Position numbers and translations under genes: made by a program. A DNA stretch of 56,569 nucleotides, taken from the NCBI RefSeq assembly GCF_011045015.1, contig NZ_JAAKZY010000044.1, positions 1-56,569 on the forward strand, in the 5' to 3' direction. Origin of the DNA: Streptomyces scabichelini (lineage in GTDB: Bacteria; Actinomycetota; Actinomycetes; Streptomycetales; Streptomycetaceae). Under the pieces are notes generated by a model. That model did no database searches, had not been told where the DNA came from, and was given only the letters and a program-made list of their open reading frames with translations. This document shows, piece by piece, positions 41,575-49,834 of the stretch; the stretch's first letter is position 1; every line of letters starts with the position of its first letter.

Positions 41575-44127
41575 GTGGGGCATGGAGTGCCGGAACTCGT
41601 ACTGGAATTGAATGGACGGACCTGGACGCTCGATGCGTCCAGGCCATACGCCCTCGGACGCGATCCGCAGGGAGACATCGTGCTCGACGACGCCAGGGTG
41701 TCCTGGCGTCACGCCACGATCAGCTGGAACGGCCGCAGTTGGGTCATAGAGGACCACGGCAGCACCAACGGCACCTTCGTGCAGGGCCAGCGGATCCACC
41801 AGATGGAGATCGGCCCCGGCTCGTCCGTGCACCTCGGCAACGCGACCGACGGACCGCACGTGAAGGTCTCGGGCGCCGCCGCGGCCTCGGCCGCACCGCA
41901 GGCGCAGCCCCAGCAGCAGCCGTACGCGGCGCAGGGCGCGGGAGCGGCCGGCTGGGCGGCCCAGCAGGCGCCGCCGCAACAGCAGGCCCCGCAGCAGGGC
42001 TGGCAGCAGCCGCCGCAGGTCCCGCAACAGGGCGCGGACGGGGCGTACGCGCAGAAGGTGCCCGGTGGTGGCGCGGGGGCGCCGCCGGTCTACGGCGACC
42101 GCAGCCCCACCACGTTCCACCAGATGGCCCTCGGTCGTGTGATGCGCATCGGCCGTGCCCTGGAGAACGAGCTGGTCGTCTCCGACCTGCAGGTCTCCCG
42201 TCACCACGCCGAGTTCCACGCTGCGCCCGACGGCCGCTACGAGATCCACGACCTCGGCTCTCACAACGGCACGTACGTCAACGGCATCCCGATCGCCAAG
42301 GGCGGCTCGACGCTCCTCGGCCCGAACGACATCGTTGGTGTCGGCCACTCGACGTTCCGCCTGGTCGGCGACCGCCTCGAGGAGTTCGTCGACACCGGTG
42401 AGGTCTCCTTCTCGGCCCGCCATCTGACGGTGACGGTCGACGGCGGCAAGCAGATCCTCAAGGACGTCTCCTTCGGCGTACCGGAGAAGTCGCTCGTCGC
42501 GGTCATCGGCCCGTCCGGCTCCGGCAAGTCGACGCTCCTCAAGGCGCTCACGGGCTACCGCCCCGCCAACCAGGGCGATGTCCTCTACGACAACCGGAAT
42601 CTCTACAAGCAGTTCGCCGAGCTGCGCCAGCGCATCGGTCTGGTCCCGCAGGACGACATCCTGCACAAGGAACTGACCGTCAAGAAGGCCCTCAAATACG
42701 CCGCCAAGCTGCGCTTCCCCGCGGACACCACGGGCGCCGAGCGCCAGGCCCGCATCGACGAGGTGCTGCGCGAGCTCAAGCTGGACATCCACAAGGAGAA
42801 GAAGGTCACCTCCCTCTCCGGCGGCCAGCGCAAGCGCGTCTCCGTGGCCCTGGAGCTGCTCACCAAGCCCTCGCTGATCTTCCTGGACGAGCCGACCTCC
42901 GGCCTCGACCCGGGTATGGACCGCGATGTCATGCAGCTGCTGCGCGGCCTCGCCGACGACGGCCGTACGGTCCTGGTCGTCACGCACTCCGTGGCCGAAC
43001 TGGCGATCTGCGACAAGCTTCTGGTCATGGCGCCCGGCGGTTCGGTGGCCTACTTCGGTCCGCCCGAGGAGGCCCTGAACTTCTTCGGCTACGACACTTG
43101 GGCCGATGTCTTCTCCGCCTTCGAGAACTACCGCGACTACGACTGGGCGGGCCGCTGGAAGGGCTCGCAGCACTACCAGATGTACGCAGCGGACATCGAC
43201 GCCGTCGCCGCGCAGTCGACGCAGATGCCGCCCGCCCAGTCGATGCGTCCACCGAAGCCCCAGGGCTGGGGCTCGCAGTTGTTCACTCTGATCCGCCGCT
43301 ATGTGTCGGTGATCGCGTCCGACAAGGGCTTCCTGGCGCTGACGGTGATCCTGCCGGCGGTGCTCGGCGCGGTGAGCCTGCTCATCGACCCGGACAAGAC
43401 GCTGCTGGTCAACGAGAACCCGAAGACCGGCAGAATCATCCCGAACGGCACGGCCACCACCGTCCTGCTGATCCTCGCGGTCGGCGCGTGCTTTGCGGGC
43501 GCCGCCAACTCCGTCCGTGAACTGATCAAGGAACGGGTCATCTACGAGCGGGAGCGGGCGACCGGTCTGTCGCGCTCCGCGTATCTGATGTCCAAGGTGA
43601 TCGTCCTCGGCGTGATCACGGTGCTCCAGGGCGCCATGGTCGGCGCGATCGGCTTCTCCAGCCGGACGATCCCCGACGAGGCCCTGATCTTCGGCACCGG
43701 CAAGCTCGCCGTGATGCTCGAGCTCTCCATTCCGATCATGGCGCTCGGCTTCACCTGCATGATGTTCGGCCTGGTCATCTCCTCGCTGGTGAAGACCTCC
43801 GAGAAGACGATGCCGCTGCTGGTGATGTTCGCGATCATCCAGGTCGTGTTCACCGGCTGCCTGTTCATCCTGAACGGCACGCTCGGCGTCAACGAGTTCT
43901 CGTACCTGATGCCGTCGCGCTGGGCGGTCGCCGCCGCCGGTACGACCCTGGACTTCAACCGGATCAGCCCGAACACGGATGACCCGGGCAACACGGACCC
44001 GCTGTGGGAGCACACGGCCTCGGCCTGGGGCATGGACATGGCCGCACTGATCGCCCTCGGCGTCATCTGTGGCTTCTTCGTGGCCCGCTTCCTGCGCCGC
44101 CACGAGCCCGAGGTCATGCGCAAGTAA
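41575..44127 (+). CDS. FHA-domain ABC transporter, ATPase and permease fused (Rv1747-like)
   Basis: An 850-residue fusion. FHA domain 1, residues about 22-98 (YALGRD, VSWRHATIS, HGSTNGTF); a Gln/Pro/Ala-rich linker to about 178; FHA domain 2, about 185-265 (RIGRALENELV, VSRHHAEF, GSHNGTYVNG); ABC ATPase with Walker A GPSGSGKST (312-320), signature LSGGQRKR (from 414), Walker B LIFLDEP (434-440); then six membrane helices of the ABC-2 type with two charged gates (VRELIKERVIYERERATGLS). Mycobacterial Rv1747 has the same order, and there FHA domains are bound after Ser/Thr kinase phosphorylation. GTG 41575 follows GGGGGA; ATG 41521 is an alternative. Exported substrate unknown. Confidence 0.93.
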   Translation: MGHGVPELVLELNGRTWTLDASRPYALGRDPQGDIVLDDARVSWRHATISWNGRSWVIEDHGSTNGTFVQGQRIHQMEIGPGSSVHLGNATDGPHVKVSGAAAASAAPQAQPQQQPYAAQGAGAAGWAAQQAPPQQQAPQQGWQQPPQVPQQGADGAYAQKVPGGGAGAPPVYGDRSPTTFHQMALGRVMRIGRALENELVVSDLQVSRHHAEFHAAPDGRYEIHDLGSHNGTYVNGIPIAKGGSTLLGPNDIVGVGHSTFRLVGDRLEEFVDTGEVSFSARHLTVTVDGGKQILKDVSFGVPEKSLVAVIGPSGSGKSTLLKALTGYRPANQGDVLYDNRNLYKQFAELRQRIGLVPQDDILHKELTVKKALKYAAKLRFPADTTGAERQARIDEVLRELKLDIHKEKKVTSLSGGQRKRVSVALELLTKPSLIFLDEPTSGLDPGMDRDVMQLLRGLADDGRTVLVVTHSVAELAICDKLLVMAPGGSVAYFGPPEEALNFFGYDTWADVFSAFENYRDYDWAGRWKGSQHYQMYAADIDAVAAQSTQMPPAQSMRPPKPQGWGSQLFTLIRRYVSVIASDKGFLALTVILPAVLGAVSLLIDPDKTLLVNENPKTGRIIPNGTATTVLLILAVGACFAGAANSVRELIKERVIYERERATGLSRSAYLMSKVIVLGVITVLQGAMVGAIGFSSRTIPDEALIFGTGKLAVMLELSIPIMALGFTCMMFGLVISSLVKTSEKTMPLLVMFAIIQVVFTGCLFILNGTLGVNEFSYLMPSRWAVAAAGTTLDFNRISPNTDDPGNTDPLWEHTASAWGMDMAALIALGVICGFFVARFLRRHEPEVMRK

Positions 44128-44158
44128 CGACTTCCGAGCAACGACTTCCGTGCACGAA

Positions 44159-44194
44159 CGAGGCGCGGCACCCCGTCCGGGGTGCCGCGCCTCG
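44159..44194. terminator. Bidirectional terminator, FHA-ABC and transglycosylase genes
   Basis: A perfect 16-bp stem (left arm 44159-44174 CGAGGCGCGGCACCCC, right arm 44179-44194) with loop GTCC between two convergent genes. Confidence 0.85.
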
Positions 44195-44228
44195 CCGTCT
44201 GTACTGAGACCAGAGGTCCGCGCGGGAC

Positions 44229-45014
44229 TCAGTACGCGCTGTTCACGTTGTCCATGGAGCCGTACCGGTCGGCCGCGTAGTTGCAGGCGGCGGTGATGTT
44301 GGCGACCGGGTCGTAGATGTTCCAGGACGTGCCCGCGACGTGGTACGCCTGGAAGGTCGGCGGGATGACCTGCAGCAGGCCCTTCGACGGAATGCCGTTG
44401 ATGGCGTTGATGTCCCAGTTGTTGATGGCCTTCGGGTTGCCCGACGACTCGCGGATGATGTTGCGGCGAATGCCGTCGTACGAACCCGGGATGCCACGCT
44501 TCTTCATGATGTCGAGCGACTCGCGGATCCAGCCGTCGAGGTTGTTGGGGTAGGCCTTCGCGGCGACCGGCTTGACCGGGGCGCGCTGGGCGGACCGGCT
44601 CGCGGCCTGCTTCGCCTTGCGCTCCTGCTCGGCCTTCTTCGCGGCGTCGGCGGCGGCCTTCTTCGCGGCAGCGTCGGCGGCGGCCTTCTTCTTGGCGTCC
44701 TCAGCCGCCTTCTTCGCGGCGGCGGCGTCGGCTGCCTGCTTCTTCGCCGCGGCGGTTTTGGCCTGTGCGAGGGCGTCGGCCAGCTGGCCCTCGACGCCGC
44801 CCTTCACGTCCTTGACCTGCTGGGAGCTGAAGGCCACCGAGGATGCGGCGACGGACTCGGTGCTCGTGCTCGTCTGGGAAGCGCCGCCCGGTACGAGGGA
44901 GAACGCCAGGGCGGCGGCACCGACACCGGCGACACCGGCGATACCGAGCTTCTGTTTGTGCCTCTTGGTGAGCGTGGGGCGATAGCGGCGAAAAACGTCG
45001 GTGTTCAGGGGCAT
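44229..45014 (-). CDS. Secreted lytic transglycosylase (SLT-like)
   Basis: A 261-residue cell-wall enzyme. N-terminal basic stretch and hydrophobic helix (RHKQKLGIAGVAGVGAAALA) as signal or anchor; a long Ala/Lys-rich segment (KKAADAAAKKA repeats, residues about 80-150), likely helical and able to span the wall; a C-terminal transglycosylase domain of about 90 residues with the catalytic Glu in IIRESSGNPKA, then INGIPSKGLLQVIPPTF. ATG 45014 is preceded by GAAGAGG. Promoter and leader hairpin upstream are listed apart. Confidence 0.9.
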   Translation of the reverse strand: MPLNTDVFRRYRPTLTKRHKQKLGIAGVAGVGAAALAFSLVPGGASQTSTSTESVAASSVAFSSQQVKDVKGGVEGQLADALAQAKTAAAKKQAADAAAAKKAAEDAKKKAAADAAAKKAAADAAKKAEQERKAKQAASRSAQRAPVKPVAAKAYPNNLDGWIRESLDIMKKRGIPGSYDGIRRNIIRESSGNPKAINNWDINAINGIPSKGLLQVIPPTFQAYHVAGTSWNIYDPVANITAACNYAADRYGSMDNVNSAY

Positions 45015-45084
45015 GCTGATGGACCTCTTCGAATAGCGCGGAAGTCGCTCTCGGGCCGGTGGGGACATTGGCTTTTCCGGCAGA

Positions 45085-45110
45085 ACGCCGCGGGCAAAAA
45101 CCCGCGGCGT
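45085..45110 (-). other. Leader hairpin upstream of the transglycosylase gene
   Basis: ACGCCGCGGG (45085-45094), loop CAAAAA, CCCGCGGCGT (45101-45110): a perfect 10-bp stem in the presumed 5' leader, 71 bases before the start. No U-run follows on the minus strand, so it is not a plain terminator. I did not find a c-di-AMP riboswitch core. Confidence 0.6.
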
Positions 45111-45126
45111 CGAGCGACGGCTGCCA

Positions 45127-45155
45127 TTCTTAGCGGCCGCAAAATGCCGTGGCAA
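45127..45155 (-). promoter_or_regulatory. Candidate promoter of the transglycosylase gene
   Basis: On the minus strand TTGCCA (45155-45150), 17-base spacer, TAAGAA (45132-45127). This is a good housekeeping-type pair, giving a leader of roughly 105 bases. Confidence 0.6.
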
Positions 45156-45200
45156 AGGTGTGACGTACGATCCCGGGTAGTGGACCCCTAAAGGGCAAAA

Positions 45201-45226
45201 CGGGGCAGACTGGCACGTCTGCCCCG
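45201..45226 (-). terminator. queA-like gene terminator
   Basis: CGGGGCAGAC (45201-45210), loop TGGCAC, GTCTGCCCCG (45217-45226), followed on the minus strand by TTTTGCCCTTT: an intrinsic terminator after the queA-like gene. With the promoter above it fills the 303-base gap 45015-45317. Confidence 0.85.
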
Positions 45227-45317
45227 CTCATCGGGAGTGTTTGTACCTCCTAGCGGCCTTCGTACGTGATGTGCGCCCTATGTGCGGGCTCACATCGGGC
45301 GCGTGACAGTCTCACCA

Positions 45318-46412
45318 CTAGTTGCTGGAGCAATGCTCTGTGTGAGGGTTTTCGGACGACGGGATCTTGGACGGCAGAATGAGGTGCGCGTCGCCGAACT
45401 CGTGCCACAGATAGAGCCCGCGCAGTGCCTCCTCGTAGCTGCGGTCGACCGCCGCCGGCCCCGTGATCGCCTCCAGCATCAGCAGATGCGAGGCCTCCGG
45501 TTCATGCAGCCCGGTGAGGAGCCCGTCGACCACCCGCACCCCACGCTCCGGGGTCACCACGAGATCGGTCCAGCCCTCTGCGGCACGCACCACCCCGTCG
45601 GGACCGGCCGCGGACTCCACGGCCCGCACGGCCGTCGTACCGACCGCGACGACCCTGCCATCTCCCGCCTTCGCCGCATTGATCAGCCGCGCCGACGTCT
45701 CCGGCACCGTGAACCGCTCCGGATACGGCGGCTCGTGCGACTCGGCCGACGAGACCCCGGTGTGCAGCGTGATCGGCGCGAACTGCACACCCCGGCTCAC
45801 CAGCTCCGCCACCAGACGTGGCGTGAAGGGCCGCGCGGCACTCGGCATCTCCGCGCTGCCCGCGCCGTCGGCGGACGCCAGCGCGAACACCGTCTGGTAC
45901 ACGGACAGCGGCTGGTCCCTCTCCGTGTACGAGTACCGAATGGGCCTCCCGTGCCGCCGCAGCAGCCGTAGGACGTCCGGTTCCGGCACCCGCGCCCACC
46001 ACAGCCGGGGGCTCCGCGCGGTGAGGGGCTCCTCCAGGACGAGCCGTACGTCCCCAGGGAGGCGCACCTCTGTTCCCGCGGGCCCTCCCGCACGCGCGCG
46101 CGTGGTGCCCGCTCCGTCGGGATCCCGCAGCTCCACGGCCCACCGGCCGTCGTCACCACGCGTGGAGAAATGCACCACCACGCGCGCGTGCCCGATCCAG
46201 CCGTCCACCGCGGCCGCCAGCGTCGGCGACGTGTTCACGATGAGCAGATCCCCGGCTCGCAGGAGCCCCGGCAGCTCGACGAACGCGTGGTGCGACACCT
46301 CCGTACCGCGCGACACCAGCAGCCGCACCCCGTCCCGGTCGAGCCCGTTCCCCCGCTGCTCGACCGGCACCCGGGCCAACAGCTCCTCCGGAATCCGCAC
46401 AGCGATCGTCAT
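45318..46412 (-). CDS. QueA-like S-adenosylmethionine:tRNA ribosyltransferase-isomerase
   Basis: A 364-residue protein of the QueA family, which in other bacteria turns preQ1 in tRNA into epoxyqueuosine. Seen: LLRAGDLLIVNTSPTLAAAV, YQTVFALASADGAGSAEMPS-like segment, SRGVQFAPITLHTGVSSAES (QueA has ITLHVGxGTF here), and NAAKAGDGRVVAVGTTAVRA, VVDGLLTGLHEP. The T-L-H-x-G and G-T-T motifs are kept; the segment after them differs from E. coli QueA. Since I see no other queuosine gene here, a changed role is possible. ATG 46412 overlaps the mini-ORF stop (ATGA). Confidence 0.85.
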   Translation of the reverse strand: MTIAVRIPEELLARVPVEQRGNGLDRDGVRLLVSRGTEVSHHAFVELPGLLRAGDLLIVNTSPTLAAAVDGWIGHARVVVHFSTRGDDGRWAVELRDPDGAGTTRARAGGPAGTEVRLPGDVRLVLEEPLTARSPRLWWARVPEPDVLRLLRRHGRPIRYSYTERDQPLSVYQTVFALASADGAGSAEMPSAARPFTPRLVAELVSRGVQFAPITLHTGVSSAESHEPPYPERFTVPETSARLINAAKAGDGRVVAVGTTAVRAVESAAGPDGVVRAAEGWTDLVVTPERGVRVVDGLLTGLHEPEASHLLMLEAITGPAAVDRSYEEALRGLYLWHEFGDAHLILPSKIPSSENPHTEHCSSN

Positions 46413-46540
46413 CGGGCCCCCAGCAGCGAGGGCGCTCCATGGCGACCACTCGCCGGCTGTCCGGCTGATCCTTCTGGCGCCGCCCTGACAGCGGTTGCTG
46501 CCGCGACGGGCCGTCCGTCGTCGGTGGTGGCGCCGGTCAT
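46409..46540 (-). CDS. 43-residue mini-ORF coupled between SDR and queA-like gene
   Basis: The ORF starts at ATG 46540, overlapping the SDR stop (ATGA), and ends at a TGA overlapping the queA-like start (ATGA). It is Ala/Gly/Pro-rich (TGATTDDGRPVAAATAVRAA) with no known motif. Overlap at both ends is unusual for chance, but it could also be the relic of an N-terminal extension of the QueA-like protein in another frame. No independent ribosome site. Confidence 0.4.
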   Translation of the reverse strand: MTGATTDDGRPVAAATAVRAAPEGSAGQPASGRHGAPSLLGAR

Positions 46541-47235
46541 CGGGTCAGCTCCAGAAGCGCTGGTGCCGCATAACGACCGCTCGCCGGGCGCTCGTCGAGC
46601 AGCCGCAGAAAGGCCGGGACGACACTGGCCGGCGCGGGCCGCGGATCGTCGTCGTCCGGTACGGCCGCCGCGTACAGGTCCGTGCCCATGTCGCCCGGGT
46701 CGACCGCCCAGACCCGCAGCCCGGGCTCCTCCTCGGCGAGCACCGCCGACACATGGTCGAGCGCCGCCTTCGACGCCCCGTAGCCGCCCCAGGTCTCGTA
46801 CGCCTCGGCCGCCGCGTCCGAACTGATGTCGATGACCGTGCCCGCCGCCGACTCCCGCAGCATTGGCAGCGCCTCCTGGACGAGTCCGACCGCCGCGACG
46901 ACATTGACCTCCAGGGCCTGCCGCAGCCCGTCCAGCGCCAGGTGCTCCAGGCGTACGAGCGGTTCGGCGCCGAGTGCGCTCGCGTTGTTCACCAGCAGGT
47001 CGATGCCACCCAGCCGCTGTGCCGCCGCCGCCAGACCGGCACGGTGCGCCGGGTCCGTGACGTCCCCGGGCAGTGCCTCCACCCGTGTCCCGTGCTTGCC
47101 GAGCGCCGCGGCCGCCTCTTGGAGAGCGTCCGCCGTTCTGGCATCGAGCACCAGATCCCAGCCGCGCTCCGCCAGAGCCTCGGCGAGCGCCCGCCCCAGC
47201 CCCTTCGAAGCCCCCGTGATGATCGCTACCGGCAT
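46537..47235 (-). CDS. SDR family oxidoreductase
   Basis: A 232-residue SDR: NADP loop TGASKGLGRAL, DARTADAL, GDVTDPAH, NNASALGAEP in place of NNAG, catalytic Ser in DISSDAA, YGASKAALDH (Y and K four apart), and VDPGDMGTDL. Substrate unknown. GGGGA precedes ATG 47235. It is the first gene of the coupled SDR-mini-ORF-queA set and is divergent from the histidine kinase. Confidence 0.9.
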   Translation of the reverse strand: MPVAIITGASKGLGRALAEALAERGWDLVLDARTADALQEAAAALGKHGTRVEALPGDVTDPAHRAGLAAAAQRLGGIDLLVNNASALGAEPLVRLEHLALDGLRQALEVNVVAAVGLVQEALPMLRESAAGTVIDISSDAAAEAYETWGGYGASKAALDHVSAVLAEEEPGLRVWAVDPGDMGTDLYAAAVPDDDDPRPAPASVVPAFLRLLDERPASGRYAAPALLELTR

Positions 47236-47430
47236 GACATCCGTCCCCTCGTCCCACGACCGCTGACCGCCACTCCCGGCGGATGTCTTCAACGTAGGAA
47301 CCGGCCCGGCCCCGCCGCCTCGGACGCGAGCCGCAACCATCCGGGTCCCTTCGCCCTAGGCCCACCGGCCTACGCAGGGGCCGCCACAGGACGGATACGC
47401 GCTGTCACACCCCGCCGGTACCTTGAAGTC

Positions 47431-48576
47431 ATGAGTCAAGGACCCCGGTCGGGCCTGGCAGCGGTGAGTTCCGCGCTGCTGGCCATGAGCAGACACCTCG
47501 AGGTGCGCGACGTCCTCAAGACGATCGTCGCCTCGGCCCGCGAGCTGCTCGACGCCGAGTACGCGGCGCTCGGAGTCCCCGACGACCACGGCGGCTTCGC
47601 CCAGTTCGTGGTGGACGGCGTCAGCGACACCCAGTGGAAGGCCATCGGCCCCTTGCCGCGCCAGCACGGCATCCTCGCCGCGATGCTGCAAGAGGCCCGC
47701 CCCGAGCGACTCGCCGACGTGCGCAAAGACCCCCGCTTCGAAGGCTGGCCGAGCGCCCACCCCGACATGTCCGACTTCCTGGGCCTGCCCATCCGCGACG
47801 GCGACGAGGTCATCGGCGCCCTCTTCCTCGCGAACAAGAACTGCCCCAAACCGGAGGGCAGTTGCGGCTTCACCGAGGACGACGAGGAGCTCCTGACGAT
47901 CCTCGCCCAGCACGCCGCGATCGCCCTCACCAACGCCCGCCTGTACGAGCGCAGCCGCGAGCTCACCATCGCCGAGGAGCGCTCCCGGCTCGCCCATGAA
48001 CTGCACGACGCCGTCAGCCAGAAGCTGTTCTCCCTGCGCCTCACCGCCCAGGCCGCGACCGCCCTGGTCGACCGCGACCCGGGCCGCGCCAAGGGCGAAC
48101 TCCAGCAGGTGGCCGCGCTCGCCGCCGAGGCCGCCGACGAACTGCGCGCCGCCGTCATCGAGTTGCGCCCCGCGGCCCTCGACGAGGACGGCCTGGTGGC
48201 CACACTGCGCACCCAGATCCAGGTCCTCGACCGCGCCCACTCCGCGCGCGTGACCTTCACCGGCCGAGGCGTACGCGCCCTGCCCGCGGCCCAGGAGGAA
48301 GCTCTGCTCCGCGTCGCCCAGGAGGCCCTGCACAACGCGCTGCGGCACTCCGGAGCGGACCGCGTCGACGTCACCCTCGACAAGCGCGGCCCCGAGGCGG
48401 TCCTTCGCGTCACCGACGACGGCAGCGGCTTCGACCCCAAGGCGATACGACGCGCGGGACGTCACCTGGGCCTGGTGTCCATGCGCGACAGGGCGAGCGG
48501 AGTCGGCGGCCGGCTGACCGTGGAATCGGCGCCCGGACAAGGCACCACGATCGAGATGGAGGTCCCTGGTGGCTGA
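47431..48576 (+). CDS. GAF-domain sensor histidine kinase (HisKA_3)
   Basis: A 381-residue soluble kinase. GAF domain residues about 25-170 (LLDAEYAALGVPDDHGGFAQ, FLGLPIRDGDEVIGALFLAN); HisKA_3 dimerisation domain with phosphorylated His192 in LAHELHDAVSQ; HATPase with ALHNALRHS (N box), DDGSGFD (G1) and HLGLVSMRDRA (G2). No membrane segment, so the signal is likely internal, through GAF. It overlaps the response regulator gene by 8 bases. The start at ATG 47431 has only a weak site (TTGAAG). Confidence 0.94.
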   Translation: MSQGPRSGLAAVSSALLAMSRHLEVRDVLKTIVASARELLDAEYAALGVPDDHGGFAQFVVDGVSDTQWKAIGPLPRQHGILAAMLQEARPERLADVRKDPRFEGWPSAHPDMSDFLGLPIRDGDEVIGALFLANKNCPKPEGSCGFTEDDEELLTILAQHAAIALTNARLYERSRELTIAEERSRLAHELHDAVSQKLFSLRLTAQAATALVDRDPGRAKGELQQVAALAAEAADELRAAVIELRPAALDEDGLVATLRTQIQVLDRAHSARVTFTGRGVRALPAAQEEALLRVAQEALHNALRHSGADRVDVTLDKRGPEAVLRVTDDGSGFDPKAIRRAGRHLGLVSMRDRASGVGGRLTVESAPGQGTTIEMEVPGG

Positions 48577-49210
48577 CGCAATCAAGGTGCTGCTCGTCGA
48601 CGACCACCAAGTGGTCCGCCGAGGCCTGCGCACCTTCCTGGAGATACAGGACGACATCGAGGTCGTGGGAGAGGCGTCCGACGGCGCCGAAGGAGTCGCC
48701 CGCACCGAGGAGTTGAAGCCCGACGTCGTCCTCATGGACGTCAAGATGCCGGGCATGGACGGCGTCGCGGCCCTGCGCAGGCTGCGCGAACTCGACAACC
48801 CCGCGCGCGTGCTCATCGTCACCAGCTTCACCGAGCAGCGCACGGTCGTCCCGGCCCTGCGCGCGGGCGCCGCCGGATACGTCTACAAGGACGTGGACCC
48901 CGACGCCCTGGCCGGCGCCATCCGCTCCGTCCACGCGGGGCACATCCTGCTGCAACCCGAGGTCGCCGACGCGCTGTTGTCCCAGGAGGACGCCAACCTC
49001 GGCCAGGGAAGAGGCGGTTCACTCACCGAGCGGGAGCGGGAGGTGCTCGGCCTGATCGCCGACGGCCGCTCCAACCGAGAGATAGCCCGCGCCCTCGTCC
49101 TCTCCGAGAAGACCGTCAAGACGCATGTCTCGAACATCCTGATGAAGCTCGACCTCGCCGACCGCACCCAGGCCGCCCTGTGGGCCGTACGCCATGGGGT
49201 GGCCGGCTGA
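48569..49210 (+). CDS. LuxR/NarL-type response regulator
   Basis: A 213-residue response regulator. Receiver domain with LLVDDH (acidic pair), phospho-acceptor D57 in VVLMDVKMPGMDG, Ser-Phe at VTSF and Lys in GYVYKD; C-terminal LuxR helix-turn-helix (LTEREREVLGLIADGRSNRE, LVLSEKTVKTHVSNILMKL). GTG 48569 follows GGAGG. It is co-transcribed with the kinase gene, so the pair is a two-component system; targets unknown. The chaplin gene lies 170 bases further on. Confidence 0.95.
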   Translation: MADAIKVLLVDDHQVVRRGLRTFLEIQDDIEVVGEASDGAEGVARTEELKPDVVLMDVKMPGMDGVAALRRLRELDNPARVLIVTSFTEQRTVVPALRAGAAGYVYKDVDPDALAGAIRSVHAGHILLQPEVADALLSQEDANLGQGRGGSLTEREREVLGLIADGRSNREIARALVLSEKTVKTHVSNILMKLDLADRTQAALWAVRHGVAG

Positions 49211-49380
49211 GCCCCGATCCGGCACGCCTCCCGGGCGGCAACTCGGAGCGTTCCGTTCCGGGCTGAGATTCATACCGTCGTGGGAATGTCCCCCACATGG
49301 CGCATCCTTCGCGGATCTCCGGCGTTCTCCAGTGCGTGCTGCGGCGCCTTGCCGCAGTGATCGCAAGGAGGAACTCAGAA

Positions 49381-49620
49381 GTGAAGAACCTGAAGAAGGC
49401 CGCGGCTGTCACGATGGTGGCCGGTGGCCTGGTTGCCGCCGGTGCCGGTTTCGCCTCCGCCACCGATGGCGCGCACGGTACGGCCGCGGGCTCGCCGGGC
49501 ATCGCCTCGGGCAACCTCGTCCAGGCCCCGGTCGGCGTCCCCCTGAACGTGTCCGGCAACACCGCGAACATCGTCGGTCTGATGAACCCGGCCTTCGGCA
49601 ACGACGCCTTCAACGACTGA
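49381..49620 (+). CDS. chpE: Short chaplin, ChpE type
   Basis: A 79-residue secreted protein. Signal peptide KNLKKAAAVTMVAGGLVAAG, cleaved near GFASA; mature part about 52 residues with the chaplin domain (NLVQAPVGVPLNVSGNTANI, VGLMNPAFGND). It contains no cysteine, which is the known mark of ChpE, while other short chaplins have two. Chaplins form amphipathic fibrils on aerial hyphae. GTG 49381 follows GGAGG by 9 bases. Confidence 0.93.
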   Translation: MKNLKKAAAVTMVAGGLVAAGAGFASATDGAHGTAAGSPGIASGNLVQAPVGVPLNVSGNTANIVGLMNPAFGNDAFND

Positions 49621-49647
49621 CGTACCCCTCCGGGACGAACAGTGACC

Positions 49648-49679
49648 ACCGGCCTCCCAGGTGCCCCTGGGAGGCCGGT
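49648..49679 (+). terminator. chpE terminator
   Basis: A 14-bp perfect stem (ACCGGCCTCCCAGG at 49648-49661, complement at 49666-49679) with loop TGCC, 27 bases after chpE; CCTGTATCT follows. Confidence 0.8.
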
Positions 49680-49696
49680 CCTGTATCTCCGCCGAA

Positions 49697-49725
49697 GATG
49701 GCCCCGGCCGTAGGCCGGGGCCATC
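49697..49725. terminator. Second hairpin after chpE
   Basis: GATGGCCCCGGCC (49697-49709), loop GTA, and its complement (49713-49725): a perfect 13-bp stem, directly before the dispersed element copy 3. Confidence 0.65.
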
Positions 49726-49730
49726 GAGGC

Positions 49731-49808
49731 TTGCCCCGTAAGGGGCGCGGGGCTGTGTCAATGTGCGGCTCCGCCGCGTGGGCGCGACCAGCCCCCACCG
49801 GCCCGCAG
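49731..49808 (+). repeat. Dispersed Streptomyces intergenic element, copy 3
   Basis: The core is GCCCCGTAAGGGGCGCGGGG then CTGTGTCAATGTGCGGCTCC, with GCCGCGTGGGCGCGACCAGC. It is nearly identical to copy 2 (8571-8647), again between two convergent genes. Confidence 0.75.
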
Positions 49809-49834
49809 ATTCATCACCGTTCTCCAGCGGAGCG

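Noticed and set aside
41320..44103. A 927-codon open frame on the minus strand opposite the FHA-ABC gene.
   Set aside because: It is a shadow of a well-supported transporter gene and shows no domain.
45015..45200. c-di-AMP (ydaO-type) riboswitch upstream of the transglycosylase.
   Set aside because: The conserved core segments were not found; only a promoter and one hairpin are visible.
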